A stretch of DNA of 64,000 bases from an uncultured Acidobacteriaceae bacterium (GTDB taxonomy: Bacteria; Acidobacteriota; Terriglobia; Terriglobales; Acidobacteriaceae), in contig CAIVDV010000048.1 in the NCBI GenBank assembly GCA_903904755.1, positions 26,005 through 90,004 of the forward strand. The letters are read 5' to 3'. The notes under the pieces are model-generated. The model made no database searches. It worked only from the letters and a program-made list of their open reading frames with translations, and was not told the origin of the DNA. Shown here piece by piece: positions 26,788 through 35,484 of this stretch. Each line of letters opens with the position of its first letter. Positions within the stretch are counted from its first letter, which is position 1. The position numbers were made by a program, and so were the translations under genes.

Positions 26788-27510
26788 TCACCCCCGCATC
26801 CACTCCGGCAGCGCCCCGGCAATCCGCACCCGAACCTCCGCCATCATCTCCTCGCGGTCAGCGCACTCCCCTGGCAGCACCGGCTTGTGAAACCGCACCT
26901 CCGCCGTCCCCGGATGCAGCCAGAAACTCCCCTTCGCCATCATCGTCTCCGTGCCCCAAATAGACACCGGCACACACGGCGCCCCCGTCTCCTGCGCCAA
27001 AAAGAACGGCCCCTTCTTGAACGGCAGCAGTTTACCCGTCCTGGACCGCGTCCCTTCCACAAACGTGATGATGTGTATCCCCAGGTCCAGCACCTCACGC
27101 GCCTGCCTTACGCTCTCCTGTGCCCCCTGCACATTCCCGTCCCGGCCCACCGGCACAAACTTCGCCAGCTTCAGCGCATACCCCAGCAGCGGCAGCTTCA
27201 TCAGCCCCTTCTTCACAAACGCCGAAGTCCGCTTCGGTATAAGCGGAATCAGCACCGGCGGGTCTAGATTCGAAACATGGTTCGACAGGAAGATGCACGC
27301 CTTCCCCGCCGGAATATTCTCCCGTCCCTCCACATGCACCCGTATCCCCGCCAGCCACAGCGCCGTCTTCACCACCACCACCGCCGCCCGGTACAGCGGC
27401 ATCAGGTTCCCGGTCACCAGGTACCACGGGATAAAGATCAACCCCGCCGGCGTCCCCATCCCAATCACCGCCGCAAACGCCAGCAGCGTCCGCACCATTC
27501 GCAGAATCAT
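26788..27510 (-). CDS. plsC: 1-acyl-sn-glycerol-3-phosphate acyltransferase
   Basis: A 240-residue PlsC-type acyltransferase that converts lysophosphatidic acid to phosphatidic acid at the inner membrane. The catalytic box is NHVSNLDPPVL, with the usual H-x4-D allowed as NHxSxxD, and the second box is VEGTRSRTGKLLPFKKG, the family's EGTRS motif. An N-terminal hydrophobic segment (residues 5-30) precedes them. Its ATG overlaps the mpl stop by four bases, so it is translationally coupled as the last gene of the recycling operon. Confidence 0.9.
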   Translation of the reverse strand: MILRMVRTLLAFAAVIGMGTPAGLIFIPWYLVTGNLMPLYRAAVVVVKTALWLAGIRVHVEGRENIPAGKACIFLSNHVSNLDPPVLIPLIPKRTSAFVKKGLMKLPLLGYALKLAKFVPVGRDGNVQGAQESVRQAREVLDLGIHIITFVEGTRSRTGKLLPFKKGPFFLAQETGAPCVPVSIWGTETMMAKGSFWLHPGTAEVRFHKPVLPGECADREEMMAEVRVRIAGALPEWMRG

Positions 27511-28946
27511 CCCGCAACCTCCGCCGCACGCGCTTCCAGCGCCGCTGGCAACTTCTGGTAGATCCCGCCAAATCCCCCATTCGAGAGAATCGCAATCACA
27601 TCCCCGGCCCGCGCTTCCGCCGTCAACTCCCGCACAATCGCATCCACATCCGCCAGCAGCTTCGCCGGCACGCCGGCCTCATTCACCAGCGCCACCACTT
27701 CCTCCGGATGCAACCGCTCCTCCACCGGAATCCGCTCCATCTGGAAGACCCCGGCCATCAGCACCCTGTCCGCGCCCGCCAGCGCCTCCGCCACTTCCCG
27801 CTTGAACACATTCCTCCGCAACGTATTCGACCTCGGCTCCAGCACTGCCCACAACCGCTGCCCCGGCCAAGCCTGCCGCAGCGCCTTCAGCGTCTCCCGT
27901 ATCGCTGTCGGATGGTGCGCAAAGTCATCAATCACCGTAATCCCGGCCACCTGCGCCTTCACTTCCAGCCGTCGCTTCACACTCAGAAAGCTCTTGAGGC
28001 CAGCCTGGACCGCCTCCACCGGCACCCCGTCGCCCGCCGCCAGCGCCGCCGCAGCCGTCGCATTCAGCACATTGTGCTCACCCGCCACCCCCATCTCCAG
28101 CTCCGCCCACAGCGCGCCCTCGTGCCACACCTGCCACCGGCTCCGCCCTGCCTCAAACCGCAGGTTCCGAATCTGCCAATCCGCGCCCTCCGTGAACCCG
28201 TACCGCTCCACCGGGCAAAACGCCCTGGCCACGCACTCCGTCACATTCGCGCTGCCGTCCCACGCCACAATCCGCCCCCGCCCCGGCACCAGGTTCACCA
28301 GCCGCTTGAACGCCGTCTTCACCTGCTCCAGGTCGGCATAAATATCCGCGTGGTCAAACTCCACACTCGTCAGTATCAGCCGCAGCGGAAAGTAATGCAG
28401 AAACTTCGGCCCCTTATCAAAGAACGCCGTATCGTACTCGTCGCCTTCCAGCACAAAGCGGCTCGTCGACCGCAACTGATAGCTCGTCGCAAAGTTCTCC
28501 GCCACCCCGCCAATCAGAAAGCTCGGCTCCAGCCCCGCCTTCAGCCCCGCCGCCGTTTGGTATATCCACGCCAGCATGCTCGTCGTCGTCGTCTTCCCAT
28601 GCGTCCCGGCCACCACAAGGGTCTCCCGCGTCTCCAAAAACTCCTGCCGCAGAATCTCCGCCATGCTGGTAAACCGCATCCGCTCGTTCAGCACCCGCTC
28701 CACTTCCGGGTTTCCCCGGCTTATCGCGTTGCCCACCACCACCAGCTCCGGCTCGCCATCCAGGTTCGCCGCCGCATACGGCTCCATTACCGGAATCCCC
28801 ATCGCCGCCAACTGGTCGCTCATCGGCGGATACGCCGCCGCATCCGACCCCGTCACCGCCAGCCCCTTCTCCCGCAACAACCCCGCCAGCGACGCCATCG
28901 CCGTTCCGCAAATCCCAATCAGGTGCACCGTACGTGAGCCGCTCAT
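27507..28946 (-). CDS. mpl: UDP-N-acetylmuramate:L-Ala-gamma-D-Glu-meso-DAP ligase
   Basis: A 479-residue Mur-ligase family enzyme that joins recycled tripeptide to UDP-MurNAc in the cytoplasm. N-terminal binding motif HLIGICGTAMASLAGLL (8-24) and ATP loop GTHGKTTTT (114-122). The extra motif ALWAVLEPRSNTLRRNVFK-like WAVLEPRSNTLRRNVF is characteristic of Mpl rather than MurC. DDFAHHPTAI and the 479-residue length fit. It overlaps ldcA and plsC by four bases on each side. The true murC lies at 61.3-62.7 kb, which confirms the paralogue assignment. Confidence 0.94.
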   Translation of the reverse strand: MSGSRTVHLIGICGTAMASLAGLLREKGLAVTGSDAAAYPPMSDQLAAMGIPVMEPYAAANLDGEPELVVVGNAISRGNPEVERVLNERMRFTSMAEILRQEFLETRETLVVAGTHGKTTTTSMLAWIYQTAAGLKAGLEPSFLIGGVAENFATSYQLRSTSRFVLEGDEYDTAFFDKGPKFLHYFPLRLILTSVEFDHADIYADLEQVKTAFKRLVNLVPGRGRIVAWDGSANVTECVARAFCPVERYGFTEGADWQIRNLRFEAGRSRWQVWHEGALWAELEMGVAGEHNVLNATAAAALAAGDGVPVEAVQAGLKSFLSVKRRLEVKAQVAGITVIDDFAHHPTAIRETLKALRQAWPGQRLWAVLEPRSNTLRRNVFKREVAEALAGADRVLMAGVFQMERIPVEERLHPEEVVALVNEAGVPAKLLADVDAIVRELTAEARAGDVIAILSNGGFGGIYQKLPAALEARAAEVAG

Positions 28947-29887
28947 CGCTCCACCGCCGCTTCCAGCATCCTCAACTGCGGCTCCAGCCCGCTCGTCAAC
29001 TCCGCCTCCACTCCCAGCGTCAGCGTCACATTTCCCTCGCTCACGTGCCCACTCCGCAACCCAAACGCAATCGGCCCGTCAAACTCCGCCAGTGCCTGCA
29101 GAATCACGTCCTCAATCAAATCCGGCTTCGCTCCCGGCGAAACACAATCCAGCATCTCGCCAAAAACAATCCCCTTCACCCCGTCCAGCTTCCCCGCCTG
29201 CAGCAACTGCCACAGCATCCGGTCCACCTGATACGGCTTGGCCGATACATCCTCCAGAAACAGCAGCTTCCCTTCCGTCTGCGGCTCCCACGCCGTTCCC
29301 AGCAGCGAAACCAATATCGACAAACACCCGCCATAAAGGGTCCCGCGCACCGGCCGGGCCTCATGGCTCGCCCGCAGCAGCTTCATCCCCTCGCGGTTGC
29401 CCACCGTGTACGGCTCCCCCGCCAGCGCCGCCAGCAGGCTGCTCAAATGCACCCCGTTCTCCCGCGCAAAATCCGGCGACACCATCGGCCCATAAAAACT
29501 CGGCAACCCCAGCGTATCCAGCAGCGCCACCTGCACCGCCGTCAAATCGCTGTACCCGAAAATCGGCTTCGGATGCGCCGCCACCAAATCCAGGTCCAGC
29601 CCCTCCAGCAGATAGTTGCTCCCATACCCGCCGCGCGTCGCAAACACCACCCGCACCGCGTCATCGGCCAGCGCATCGTTCAGGTCCTTCAGCCGCTGCT
29701 CCTCGGTCCCGGCAAAATACAGCGGCCCTCGCGTCAGCGCATGGCGGGCCGCAACCGGCTCAAAGCCCAGTTGCTCCAGCGCCTCCATGCCCCGCTCCAC
29801 GCGCGCCTGCTCCGGCGTCGATGCCGGCGATATCACCGCAGCCTTCACTCCCACCGCGGCCGAAGGTGGCTTCAGCAATTCCGTCAC
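28943..29887 (-). CDS. ldcA: LD-carboxypeptidase (peptidase family S66)
   Basis: A 314-residue cytoplasmic LD-carboxypeptidase, which removes the terminal D-Ala from recycled tetrapeptides to give the tripeptide used by Mpl. Family features are VVFATRGGYGSNYLLEGLD, the nucleophile-elbow region IFGYSDLTAVQ, and GTLYGGCLSILVSLLGT. The GTG at 29887 is preferred because GGAGAGG lies ten bases upstream and two bases separate it from the dapF stop. An ATG at 29911 would overlap dapF by 22 bp and has no ribosome site. It is coupled to mpl by a four-base overlap. Confidence 0.9.
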   Translation of the reverse strand: MTELLKPPSAAVGVKAAVISPASTPEQARVERGMEALEQLGFEPVAARHALTRGPLYFAGTEEQRLKDLNDALADDAVRVVFATRGGYGSNYLLEGLDLDLVAAHPKPIFGYSDLTAVQVALLDTLGLPSFYGPMVSPDFARENGVHLSSLLAALAGEPYTVGNREGMKLLRASHEARPVRGTLYGGCLSILVSLLGTAWEPQTEGKLLFLEDVSAKPYQVDRMLWQLLQAGKLDGVKGIVFGEMLDCVSPGAKPDLIEDVILQALAEFDGPIAFGLRSGHVSEGNVTLTLGVEAELTSGLEPQLRMLEAAVER

Positions 29888-29889
29888 GG

Positions 29890-30774
29890 CTACCAGGCCT
29901 CTCCGCGGCATATCAGCGTCGCCGGCCCGGTCAGGAAAAGATTCTCCCCCTCACCGGCCCACTCCACCATTTGCGCCCCGCCCGGCGCCACCACATCCAG
30001 CGGCGACCCCGCGCCATACACCCCAATCATCGCCGTAGCCGTCGCCGAGGTCCCGGTCCCCGACGAAGTCGTCGGCCCCACGCCACGCTCAAAAATCCGC
30101 AGCGCCACCTGGTCCACTACCCCTCCGCGACCGCCCAGCACCCGCACAAACTCTACGTTCGTCTGCTCTGGGAAATCCGGATGGAAGCAGATCTCCTCAC
30201 CCACATCCTGCCAGCTCCGCTCCCCAATCGAGAAGTCCATCTGCTCCACTGTCGCACCCTGGCGCAAATCTTCCTTCTCTTCAAGCGAGTCCACCAGGAT
30301 TACAAAATGCGGGTTGCCCATCGACACAAACACCCCGTCAATCTCCGTCCCGTCGGCCAGCTCCACCGTCTGCTCTTCAAACTCCGGCACATCCATGTCC
30401 GTCGTCACCAGCCACGTCGGCCCGTCCATCTCCCGGTCGCGAAACTCCTTCAGCGTGCACCCCCGCACTCCCGCGTCGGTCTCCACCATCAGAACGTCGC
30501 CCACCTGCGCATCCACTTCCTCGGCCATCCACGCCGCAACGCAACGCGTCCCGTTGCCGCTGATCTCGGCCACCGATCCATCCGCGTTAAACAGTTGAAT
30601 CTTGCCCGCCATCGGCCCTGTCCACGTAAAAAACTCAATGCCGTCCGCGCCAATACCCGTGTTCCGCTCGCACAGCCGTATCGCCAGTTGCGCCTTGTCA
30701 AAGCCGGCCGCATCCTCGTCCGTGATAATCAAAAAATCATTGCCGCACGCATGTGCCTTCGCATAGGGAATCAA
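29890..30774 (-). CDS. dapF: Diaminopimelate epimerase-like protein lacking one catalytic Cys
   Basis: A 294-residue diaminopimelate epimerase fold protein. DapF interconverts LL- and meso-DAP with two cysteines acting as acid and base. The first is present (SGNGTRC, Cys78). The second motif, normally ACGTG, reads TSSGTGTS, so the expected cysteine is Ser238. ERGVG just before it (229-233) confirms the alignment. The start is TTG at 30774 with GGAGGA about 11 bases upstream, four bases after mgtC. The context of ldcA and mpl points to peptidoglycan peptide metabolism. Either a serine-using variant or an enzyme with changed activity is possible. Confidence 0.8.
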   Translation of the reverse strand: MIPYAKAHACGNDFLIITDEDAAGFDKAQLAIRLCERNTGIGADGIEFFTWTGPMAGKIQLFNADGSVAEISGNGTRCVAAWMAEEVDAQVGDVLMVETDAGVRGCTLKEFRDREMDGPTWLVTTDMDVPEFEEQTVELADGTEIDGVFVSMGNPHFVILVDSLEEKEDLRQGATVEQMDFSIGERSWQDVGEEICFHPDFPEQTNVEFVRVLGGRGGVVDQVALRIFERGVGPTTSSGTGTSATATAMIGVYGAGSPLDVVAPGGAQMVEWAGEGENLFLTGPATLICRGEAW

Positions 30775-30778
30775 AGCT

Positions 30779-31501
30779 TTATTCTTCCTCCGGATCTCGG
30801 TAAGTCTTCATCACATCTATCGCCGGCTCCCGCAAAAGCTGCGCCAGCAGCCGCTGATGCTCTCTCTTCGTCGCCGTCACTCCAAAACTCACTCGCTCAA
30901 GCGTACCAATCGTGTCCCGCTCCACGTTCTTCAGCCGCTCGCCCTGCTTGTCCAGGGCATCCAGAATCGACGTCAGCATCGCAGCATCATCCGTCCCGCG
31001 CGCCTCGTACACCATCGCGTAGGCTTTCAGATTCACCTTCTGCTCCAGAACACCCACCAGGGTCAGCGCAATCAGTACCAGCAGCGTTGCCGCCACCGCC
31101 GGCGCAAACAAACCCGCGCCCGTCGCCATCCCGATCGACGCCACCACAAACACGCACGCCGCCGACGTCATCCCGCTCACCCGGCTGCGATTATGCAGAA
31201 TCAGCCCGGCCCCCAGAAACCCGATTCCCTGCACGATATTCGAAGCAATCTGCCCCTTGTTCGTTCCCGTCTCGCCGGCAATCACACCGCTCAGCAGCGT
31301 AAAAAACGCGCACGCCATGCAGATCAGCATATTCGTCCGCACCCCCGCAGCGTGCTTCTTGAACTCCCGTTCCAGACCAATCACGCCGCCCAGAAAACTC
31401 GCCACCAGCAGCCGAATCACCGCGTCATTGCCCACCAGCCACTGTTCCAGCAGCCCAAAACTCAGCGGCTGCCCCAGCATCCCTGTCATTCCAGATGTCA
31501 T
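30779..31501 (-). CDS. MgtC/SapB family membrane protein
   Basis: A 240-residue inner-membrane protein. Four or five hydrophobic segments at the N-terminus contain the MgtC signature LVASFLGGVIGLEREFKKHAAGVRTNMLI and GIGFLGAGLILHN. A soluble C-terminal domain of about 80 residues resembles an ACT-like regulatory domain. MgtC proteins modulate Mg2+ homeostasis or ATP synthase rather than transport Mg2+. It is the first gene of mgtC-dapF-ldcA-mpl-plsC, with AAGGAA about 11 bases before the ATG. Confidence 0.88.
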   Translation of the reverse strand: MTSGMTGMLGQPLSFGLLEQWLVGNDAVIRLLVASFLGGVIGLEREFKKHAAGVRTNMLICMACAFFTLLSGVIAGETGTNKGQIASNIVQGIGFLGAGLILHNRSRVSGMTSAACVFVVASIGMATGAGLFAPAVAATLLVLIALTLVGVLEQKVNLKAYAMVYEARGTDDAAMLTSILDALDKQGERLKNVERDTIGTLERVSFGVTATKREHQRLLAQLLREPAIDVMKTYRDPEEE

Positions 31502-31550
31502 CCTCTGCCGCTTCCTTTCCGGCCCTCAGCCAGCCCAGCCTTTGCCGATG

Positions 31551-33194
31551 CTACCACCGCCCCTGCTCAGCCTCACAGTCCTTGTACGAACTGGCAACAT
31601 CGGAAAATCCATTCACAACATACAGCGTTGCATTCGGCTGCCCTGCCGCCCGGAACTCCCGGCAAACCCACAACCCCTCCGGATGCGCCTTCACCGCCTC
31701 GGCAACCTCATCGCCCGCAAACGCCAGCACCATCCCCGCCTTCGCCGACGGCGCATCCAGCGCAGCCTTGAAAAACTCCTTGTCGCTCTCGTTCAGGGTC
31801 TGCTTGTAACTCATTCCCGCCCGCGGCACCACCGATGGAAATGTCGAAGTATCCAGCAGCAGCGGCATATCCGGCGCAGCCTTGTGCAAACTCCCAAGCA
31901 CCGCCGAAATCTCCCCGTTGTACCGCCCGCGCGCCGCCGCGTTCTTTTCCCCTTCCACCATCACCAACGGCCCCTGCCACATCAGCACCGCCGCATTCAC
32001 CACCACCGCCACAAACAGCACCACGGTCACCAGCCGGTCCAGCCCCTCGTGATGCTCCCGGAACGATCCTCCGTGGTCAAAGAACCCCACAAACAGTGCC
32101 AGTGCCGGCAACAGCTCCATCCCGTACCGCGTGTTGTAGAACGACTGCGGCCACCACACCGGCAGAAACACCGGCACTGACCCCCACCCAATCGAGTACG
32201 CATAAAACGGCAGCGGCAGCCACAGCAGCAGCGTCCACAGAACCCGCCCCTCGCCGCCTGCCTTCCGCCGCCACGCCCAATCCATCGCCGGCAGCATCAT
32301 CAGCCACAGCACCCAGCCCCAGCCCACCGCCACCGTATCCAGCTCCGCCGCCTTGGCAAAAAACAGCGCCGATACCCACGCATTATGCCATCCCGGATGC
32401 GGAGGCATCGCCCCATTCGCTGTCCTCAGCTCAATCGCCTTCGCCGAGTACGGCCCCCGCACAAAGTCCAGCCAGTCGCCGAACAGAACCTGGTTGTACG
32501 CCATCCACGCCACCGGAGCCGCCAGCAGCACCACGCTCGCCAGCACAAACCTGCCCTCCAGCAACCGCCCCCGCCGCTTCAGAATCAGCGCCATCACCGC
32601 CCACGCCAGCGCCGCCAAAATCCATCCGTCATACCGCGTCAGCACCGCCGCCACCAGCACCGCAAACAGCGGCCAAAGTCTCTGCTTCCCCGGCGCATCC
32701 AGCCGCGCATGCCACGCCGCCAGCAGCTCCACCGTCCACACCAGCTCTGCCACAAACAGCGGCTCCGTCATCGCCGTCGTCGCCAGGTACAGCAGACTCG
32801 GATTCAGCGCAAACACCGCCAGCGCCACCACTGCCGGCACCGGGCGTATCCATCGCCGCGCCAGCCGGTACAACCCCACACACGCCAGCACATAACAAAT
32901 CGAGCTCGGTATCGCCCCCGCAAACCCCGAGCGCCACCACCCATCCACCGCTACAAACGGCATCAGCAGCAAATGCGGCAGCGGCAGCCAAACTGACCCC
33001 AGCTGCCCCAGCCCCGGCCGGTGCGAATCAAACAATCGTCGTGCAATGTGCGTATGCGCTTCCGCGTCCCCGTATAGCAGAAAAGCGTGATGCAACCAGC
33101 TCCACACCACCGCAGCTGCCGCCAGCACCGCCGCGCCCGCAGCCACCAGCCACTCTTCCCGCCGGCTCACCCAAATGGACTTCGCGTTAGCCAT
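31551..33194 (-). CDS. GT-C fold membrane glycosyltransferase
   Basis: A 547-residue polytopic membrane protein with about ten hydrophobic segments and a C-terminal soluble domain. The first loop after helix 1 contains LYGDAEAHTHIARRLFDSHRPG, an acidic pair typical of GT-C polyprenyl-phosphate-sugar transferases. TTAMTEPLFVAELVW follows in the luminal loop. The ATG at 33194 was chosen for GGAGG eight bases upstream. It lies 49 bp before mgtC on the same strand and may be read with it. The sugar and acceptor are unknown. Confidence 0.8.
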   Translation of the reverse strand: MANAKSIWVSRREEWLVAAGAAVLAAAAVVWSWLHHAFLLYGDAEAHTHIARRLFDSHRPGLGQLGSVWLPLPHLLLMPFVAVDGWWRSGFAGAIPSSICYVLACVGLYRLARRWIRPVPAVVALAVFALNPSLLYLATTAMTEPLFVAELVWTVELLAAWHARLDAPGKQRLWPLFAVLVAAVLTRYDGWILAALAWAVMALILKRRGRLLEGRFVLASVVLLAAPVAWMAYNQVLFGDWLDFVRGPYSAKAIELRTANGAMPPHPGWHNAWVSALFFAKAAELDTVAVGWGWVLWLMMLPAMDWAWRRKAGGEGRVLWTLLLWLPLPFYAYSIGWGSVPVFLPVWWPQSFYNTRYGMELLPALALFVGFFDHGGSFREHHEGLDRLVTVVLFVAVVVNAAVLMWQGPLVMVEGEKNAAARGRYNGEISAVLGSLHKAAPDMPLLLDTSTFPSVVPRAGMSYKQTLNESDKEFFKAALDAPSAKAGMVLAFAGDEVAEAVKAHPEGLWVCREFRAAGQPNATLYVVNGFSDVASSYKDCEAEQGRW

Positions 33195-33255
33195 CGTCTC
33201 CGCCTCCAAGAGAGCATACGCCCAAACCCGCATATGTCCCACCCGCGGCCATCCC

Positions 33256-33366
33256 GCTAACTTGCTGACTCGCTCTCTCCGCGAAGCGGAGGCTGACTCG
33301 CTGCCTTTGTTCCAACCCCAACCGAGCGCAGCTCAATCCAATCCCCAGTCCCTGCGTCCCTGGTCC
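33256..33366 (+). repeat. Composite mosaic: family C repeat, short palindrome, heptamers
   Basis: 33256-33303 is a family C element (GCTAACTTGCTGACTCGCT, hairpin CTCCGCGAAGCGGAG, GCTGACTCGCTG). CCGAGCGCAGCTCAA follows near 33322, then GTCCC-phased 7- and 8-mers from about 33348 to the stop of the PfkB gene. Confidence 0.85.
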
Positions 33367-34296
33367 CTAATCCAAATGCGTCAACTCCCGGAACACCTCA
33401 AACCGCGCATCAATCTCCGCCCGGCTCAGCCCCTGCAGCCGCTCGGTGCCAAACTTCTCCACCGCAAACGACCCCATCACGCCCCCGTAGAACATCGCCC
33501 GCCGCACCACCGCCGGCGTCACTTCCTTCTGCGACGCAATATACCCGAAGAACCCGCCCGCAAAGCTGTCCCCGGCCCCAGTCGGATCCACCACCAAATC
33601 CAGCGGCAGCGCCGGCGAACGGAACGGCCGCGGAACATCCTTGCTGCCAAAGCTTCCCTCGCCAAAATACGCCGTCGCGCCGTACTCGCCGTGCTTCACC
33701 ACCACCGCCTTCGGCCCCAGCGCCAGCACACCCCGCGCCGCCAGCAGCGCATTCGTCTCGCCGGAAATCAGCCGCGCCTCGGTGTCGTTGATAAGCAGCA
33801 CATCCAGCCCCGGCAGCACCTTCAGCAGGTTATCCCGATGGTCGTTGATCCAGTAATTCATCGTGTCGCCGCACACCATCCGCGCCTGCGGCATCGCGTC
33901 CCGCACCCGCTTCTGCAGCACCGGATCAATATTGGCCAGAAACAGAAACTCCGTCCCCAGGTACGCCTCGGGAATCTTCGGCGAAAAATCCCCAAACACA
34001 TTCAGCTCCGTCGTCTCCGTCTTCGCCTCGTTCAGGTTCTCCAGATAATTCCCGGCCCAGAAAAACGACTTGCCCCGTGCCCGCTCCAGCCCGCGAAGAT
34101 CAATCCCCCGCGCCTTGAACACGCTCTCCTGCCGCGGCCCAAAGTCCTCGCCCACCACCGCAATCACCTGCACTTCAGTAAAGTAGCTGGCCGCCAGCGC
34201 AAAATACGTCGCCGCCCCGCCCAGGCACCGCTCCCGCCGTCCCGCCGGAGTCTCAATCGTGTCAAACGCCACACTGCCAACCACCGTAATCGCCAA
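33367..34296 (-). CDS. PfkB family carbohydrate or nucleoside kinase
   Basis: A 309-residue ribokinase-fold kinase. N-terminal GSVAFDTIETPAGRRERCLGGAATYFAL matches the substrate-lid region of adenosine kinase-like members, and the anion hole/catalytic motif VDPTGAGDSFAGGFFGY is near the C-terminus with the general base Asp. The start is a TTG at 34296 with GAGG seven bases upstream. It follows the MTA phosphorylase gene on the same strand, 150 bp away with a double-hairpin repeat between. A nucleoside or ribose-related substrate is an inference from that context. Confidence 0.87.
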   Translation of the reverse strand: MAITVVGSVAFDTIETPAGRRERCLGGAATYFALAASYFTEVQVIAVVGEDFGPRQESVFKARGIDLRGLERARGKSFFWAGNYLENLNEAKTETTELNVFGDFSPKIPEAYLGTEFLFLANIDPVLQKRVRDAMPQARMVCGDTMNYWINDHRDNLLKVLPGLDVLLINDTEARLISGETNALLAARGVLALGPKAVVVKHGEYGATAYFGEGSFGSKDVPRPFRSPALPLDLVVDPTGAGDSFAGGFFGYIASQKEVTPAVVRRAMFYGGVMGSFAVEKFGTERLQGLSRAEIDARFEVFRELTHLD

Positions 34297-34368
34297 ACCA
34301 TTACCTCGTTTCGAATCCCGCTTCCAGTTATTCCAAAACCGCGCTGGCCTTCTTGCGAACTCGCCTTC

Positions 34369-34434
34369 GCGGTAGGCCGGGGTTTTAACCCCGGCACAAA
34401 GACAGCCAACCCATACGGGCTTTAGCCCCTGAGG
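34369..34434 (+). repeat. Dispersed double-hairpin element, copy 2
   Basis: GTAGGCC, the identical 20-bp palindrome GCCGGGGTTTTAACCCCGGC at 34376-34395, then GGGCTTTAGCCC at 34417-34428 and TGAGG. Same order and orientation as the copy at 3038-3105. Confidence 0.88.
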
Positions 34435-34446
34435 GAAGCTTTTGCC

Positions 34447-35313
34447 CTATCCCTGAAGGTACTTCCCCCACAGCAACGCAACCTTCGCCTTCGTCGCCGC
34501 AGGAATCAGATCCCGCTGCGTAAGCACGGCAAACTGCGCCGCATTCACACACCCGCAGCCGCGCTCCACCGGCATCGCAGCCACCGCAGCCTTCACCACC
34601 AGCGCCGCATTCGCCGCATTCTGGTGCAGCACCGCCACAATCTGCTCAATCGTCACCGAATCATGATGCGGATGCCAGCAGTCATAGTCCGTCACCATCG
34701 CCACCGTCGCGTAGCAAATCTCCGCCTCCCGCGCCAGCTTCGCCTCCTGCAGGTTCGTCATCCCAATCACATCCGCGCCCCAGCTGCGGTACAGGTTCGA
34801 CTCCGCCTTCGTCGAAAACTGCGGCCCTTCCATGCAGATATACGTTCCGCCCCGCTTACCCACTACACCGACCTCGGCGCAGGCCTTCTCCGCCGCCTCC
34901 GCCACCACCGCACACACCGGGTCGCCAAACGCCACATGGCCCACAATCCCTTCGCCAAAAAACGTCCCGACGCGTGCAAACGTGCGGTCAATAAACTGAT
35001 CCGGAATCACAAAATCCGTCGGCTTGTGCTCTTCCTTCAGCGAACCCACCGCCGAAACCGACAATATCCGCTCCACTCCCAGCGCCTTCATCGCGTAGAT
35101 ATTCGCCCGGAAGTTCAGCTCACTCGGCAGCAGCCGGTGGCCTCGGCCATGCCGCGCCAGAAACGCCACCTGCCGCCCCTCCAGCTCGCCCAGCACAAAC
35201 GCATCCGACGGCGCGCCAAACGGTGTCTCCACCACTTCCTCGCGCACATTCGTCAAACCCGGCATCGAGTACAACCCCGACCCGCCAATAATCCCAATCT
35301 CCGCCTTCGCCAC
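34447..35313 (-). CDS. mtnP: 5'-methylthioadenosine phosphorylase
   Basis: A 288-residue PNP/MTAP-type phosphorylase that splits methylthioadenosine (or a related purine nucleoside) with phosphate in methionine salvage. [15 protein letters not shown] at the N-terminus binds phosphate. [22 protein letters not shown] and [20 protein letters not shown] are the MTAP-type signatures. The GTG at 35313 gives the family's usual length and follows GGTGG; a longer frame upstream is not protein-like. Substrate preference between MTA and other 6-amino or 6-oxo purine nucleosides cannot be settled. Confidence 0.92.
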   Translation of the reverse strand: MAKAEIGIIGGSGLYSMPGLTNVREEVVETPFGAPSDAFVLGELEGRQVAFLARHGRGHRLLPSELNFRANIYAMKALGVERILSVSAVGSLKEEHKPTDFVIPDQFIDRTFARVGTFFGEGIVGHVAFGDPVCAVVAEAAEKACAEVGVVGKRGGTYICMEGPQFSTKAESNLYRSWGADVIGMTNLQEAKLAREAEICYATVAMVTDYDCWHPHHDSVTIEQIVAVLHQNAANAALVVKAAVAAMPVERGCGCVNAAQFAVLTQRDLIPAATKAKVALLWGKYLQG

Positions 35314-35412
35314 TCGAATCCACCCTCTCCGCCGCCCCGCAAAAAGGGTCGGCCAATCCAATTCCAGACCCCTCAGTATAAAGGTGAAGCCCCCGCCGAC
35401 GCGCAAACCCCA

Positions 35413-35484
35413 GTCCCTATGTCCCTACGTCCCTAGTCCCCAGTCCCTACGTCCCTAGTCCCTGGTCCCTGGTCCCTGCGTCCC
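35413..35484 (+). repeat. Ten-unit GTCCC-phased 7/8-mer array
   Basis: GTCCC begins at 35413, 35421, 35429, 35436, 35443, 35451, 35458, 35465, 35472 and 35480, giving steps of 8,8,7,7,8,7,7,7,8. The right half forms the last 17 or so codons of the metallopeptidase gene on the minus strand. Confidence 0.92.

Noticed and set aside
28417..28911. A 164-codon frame inside mpl
   Set aside because: Gly/Ala-rich alternative frame of a well-supported Mur ligase; no independent evidence.
27507..28946. Assignment of this Mur ligase as MurC
   Set aside because: The gene at 61317-62696 carries the MurC-specific motifs within the division cluster, while this one has the Mpl-type EPRSNTLRRNVF segment and lies beside ldcA.
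35413..35484. Transcription-factor iterons or a replication origin
   Set aside because: The 7/8-mer array lacks DnaA-box-like sequence and AT-rich unwinding DNA, and similar arrays with other units occur at several gene ends.
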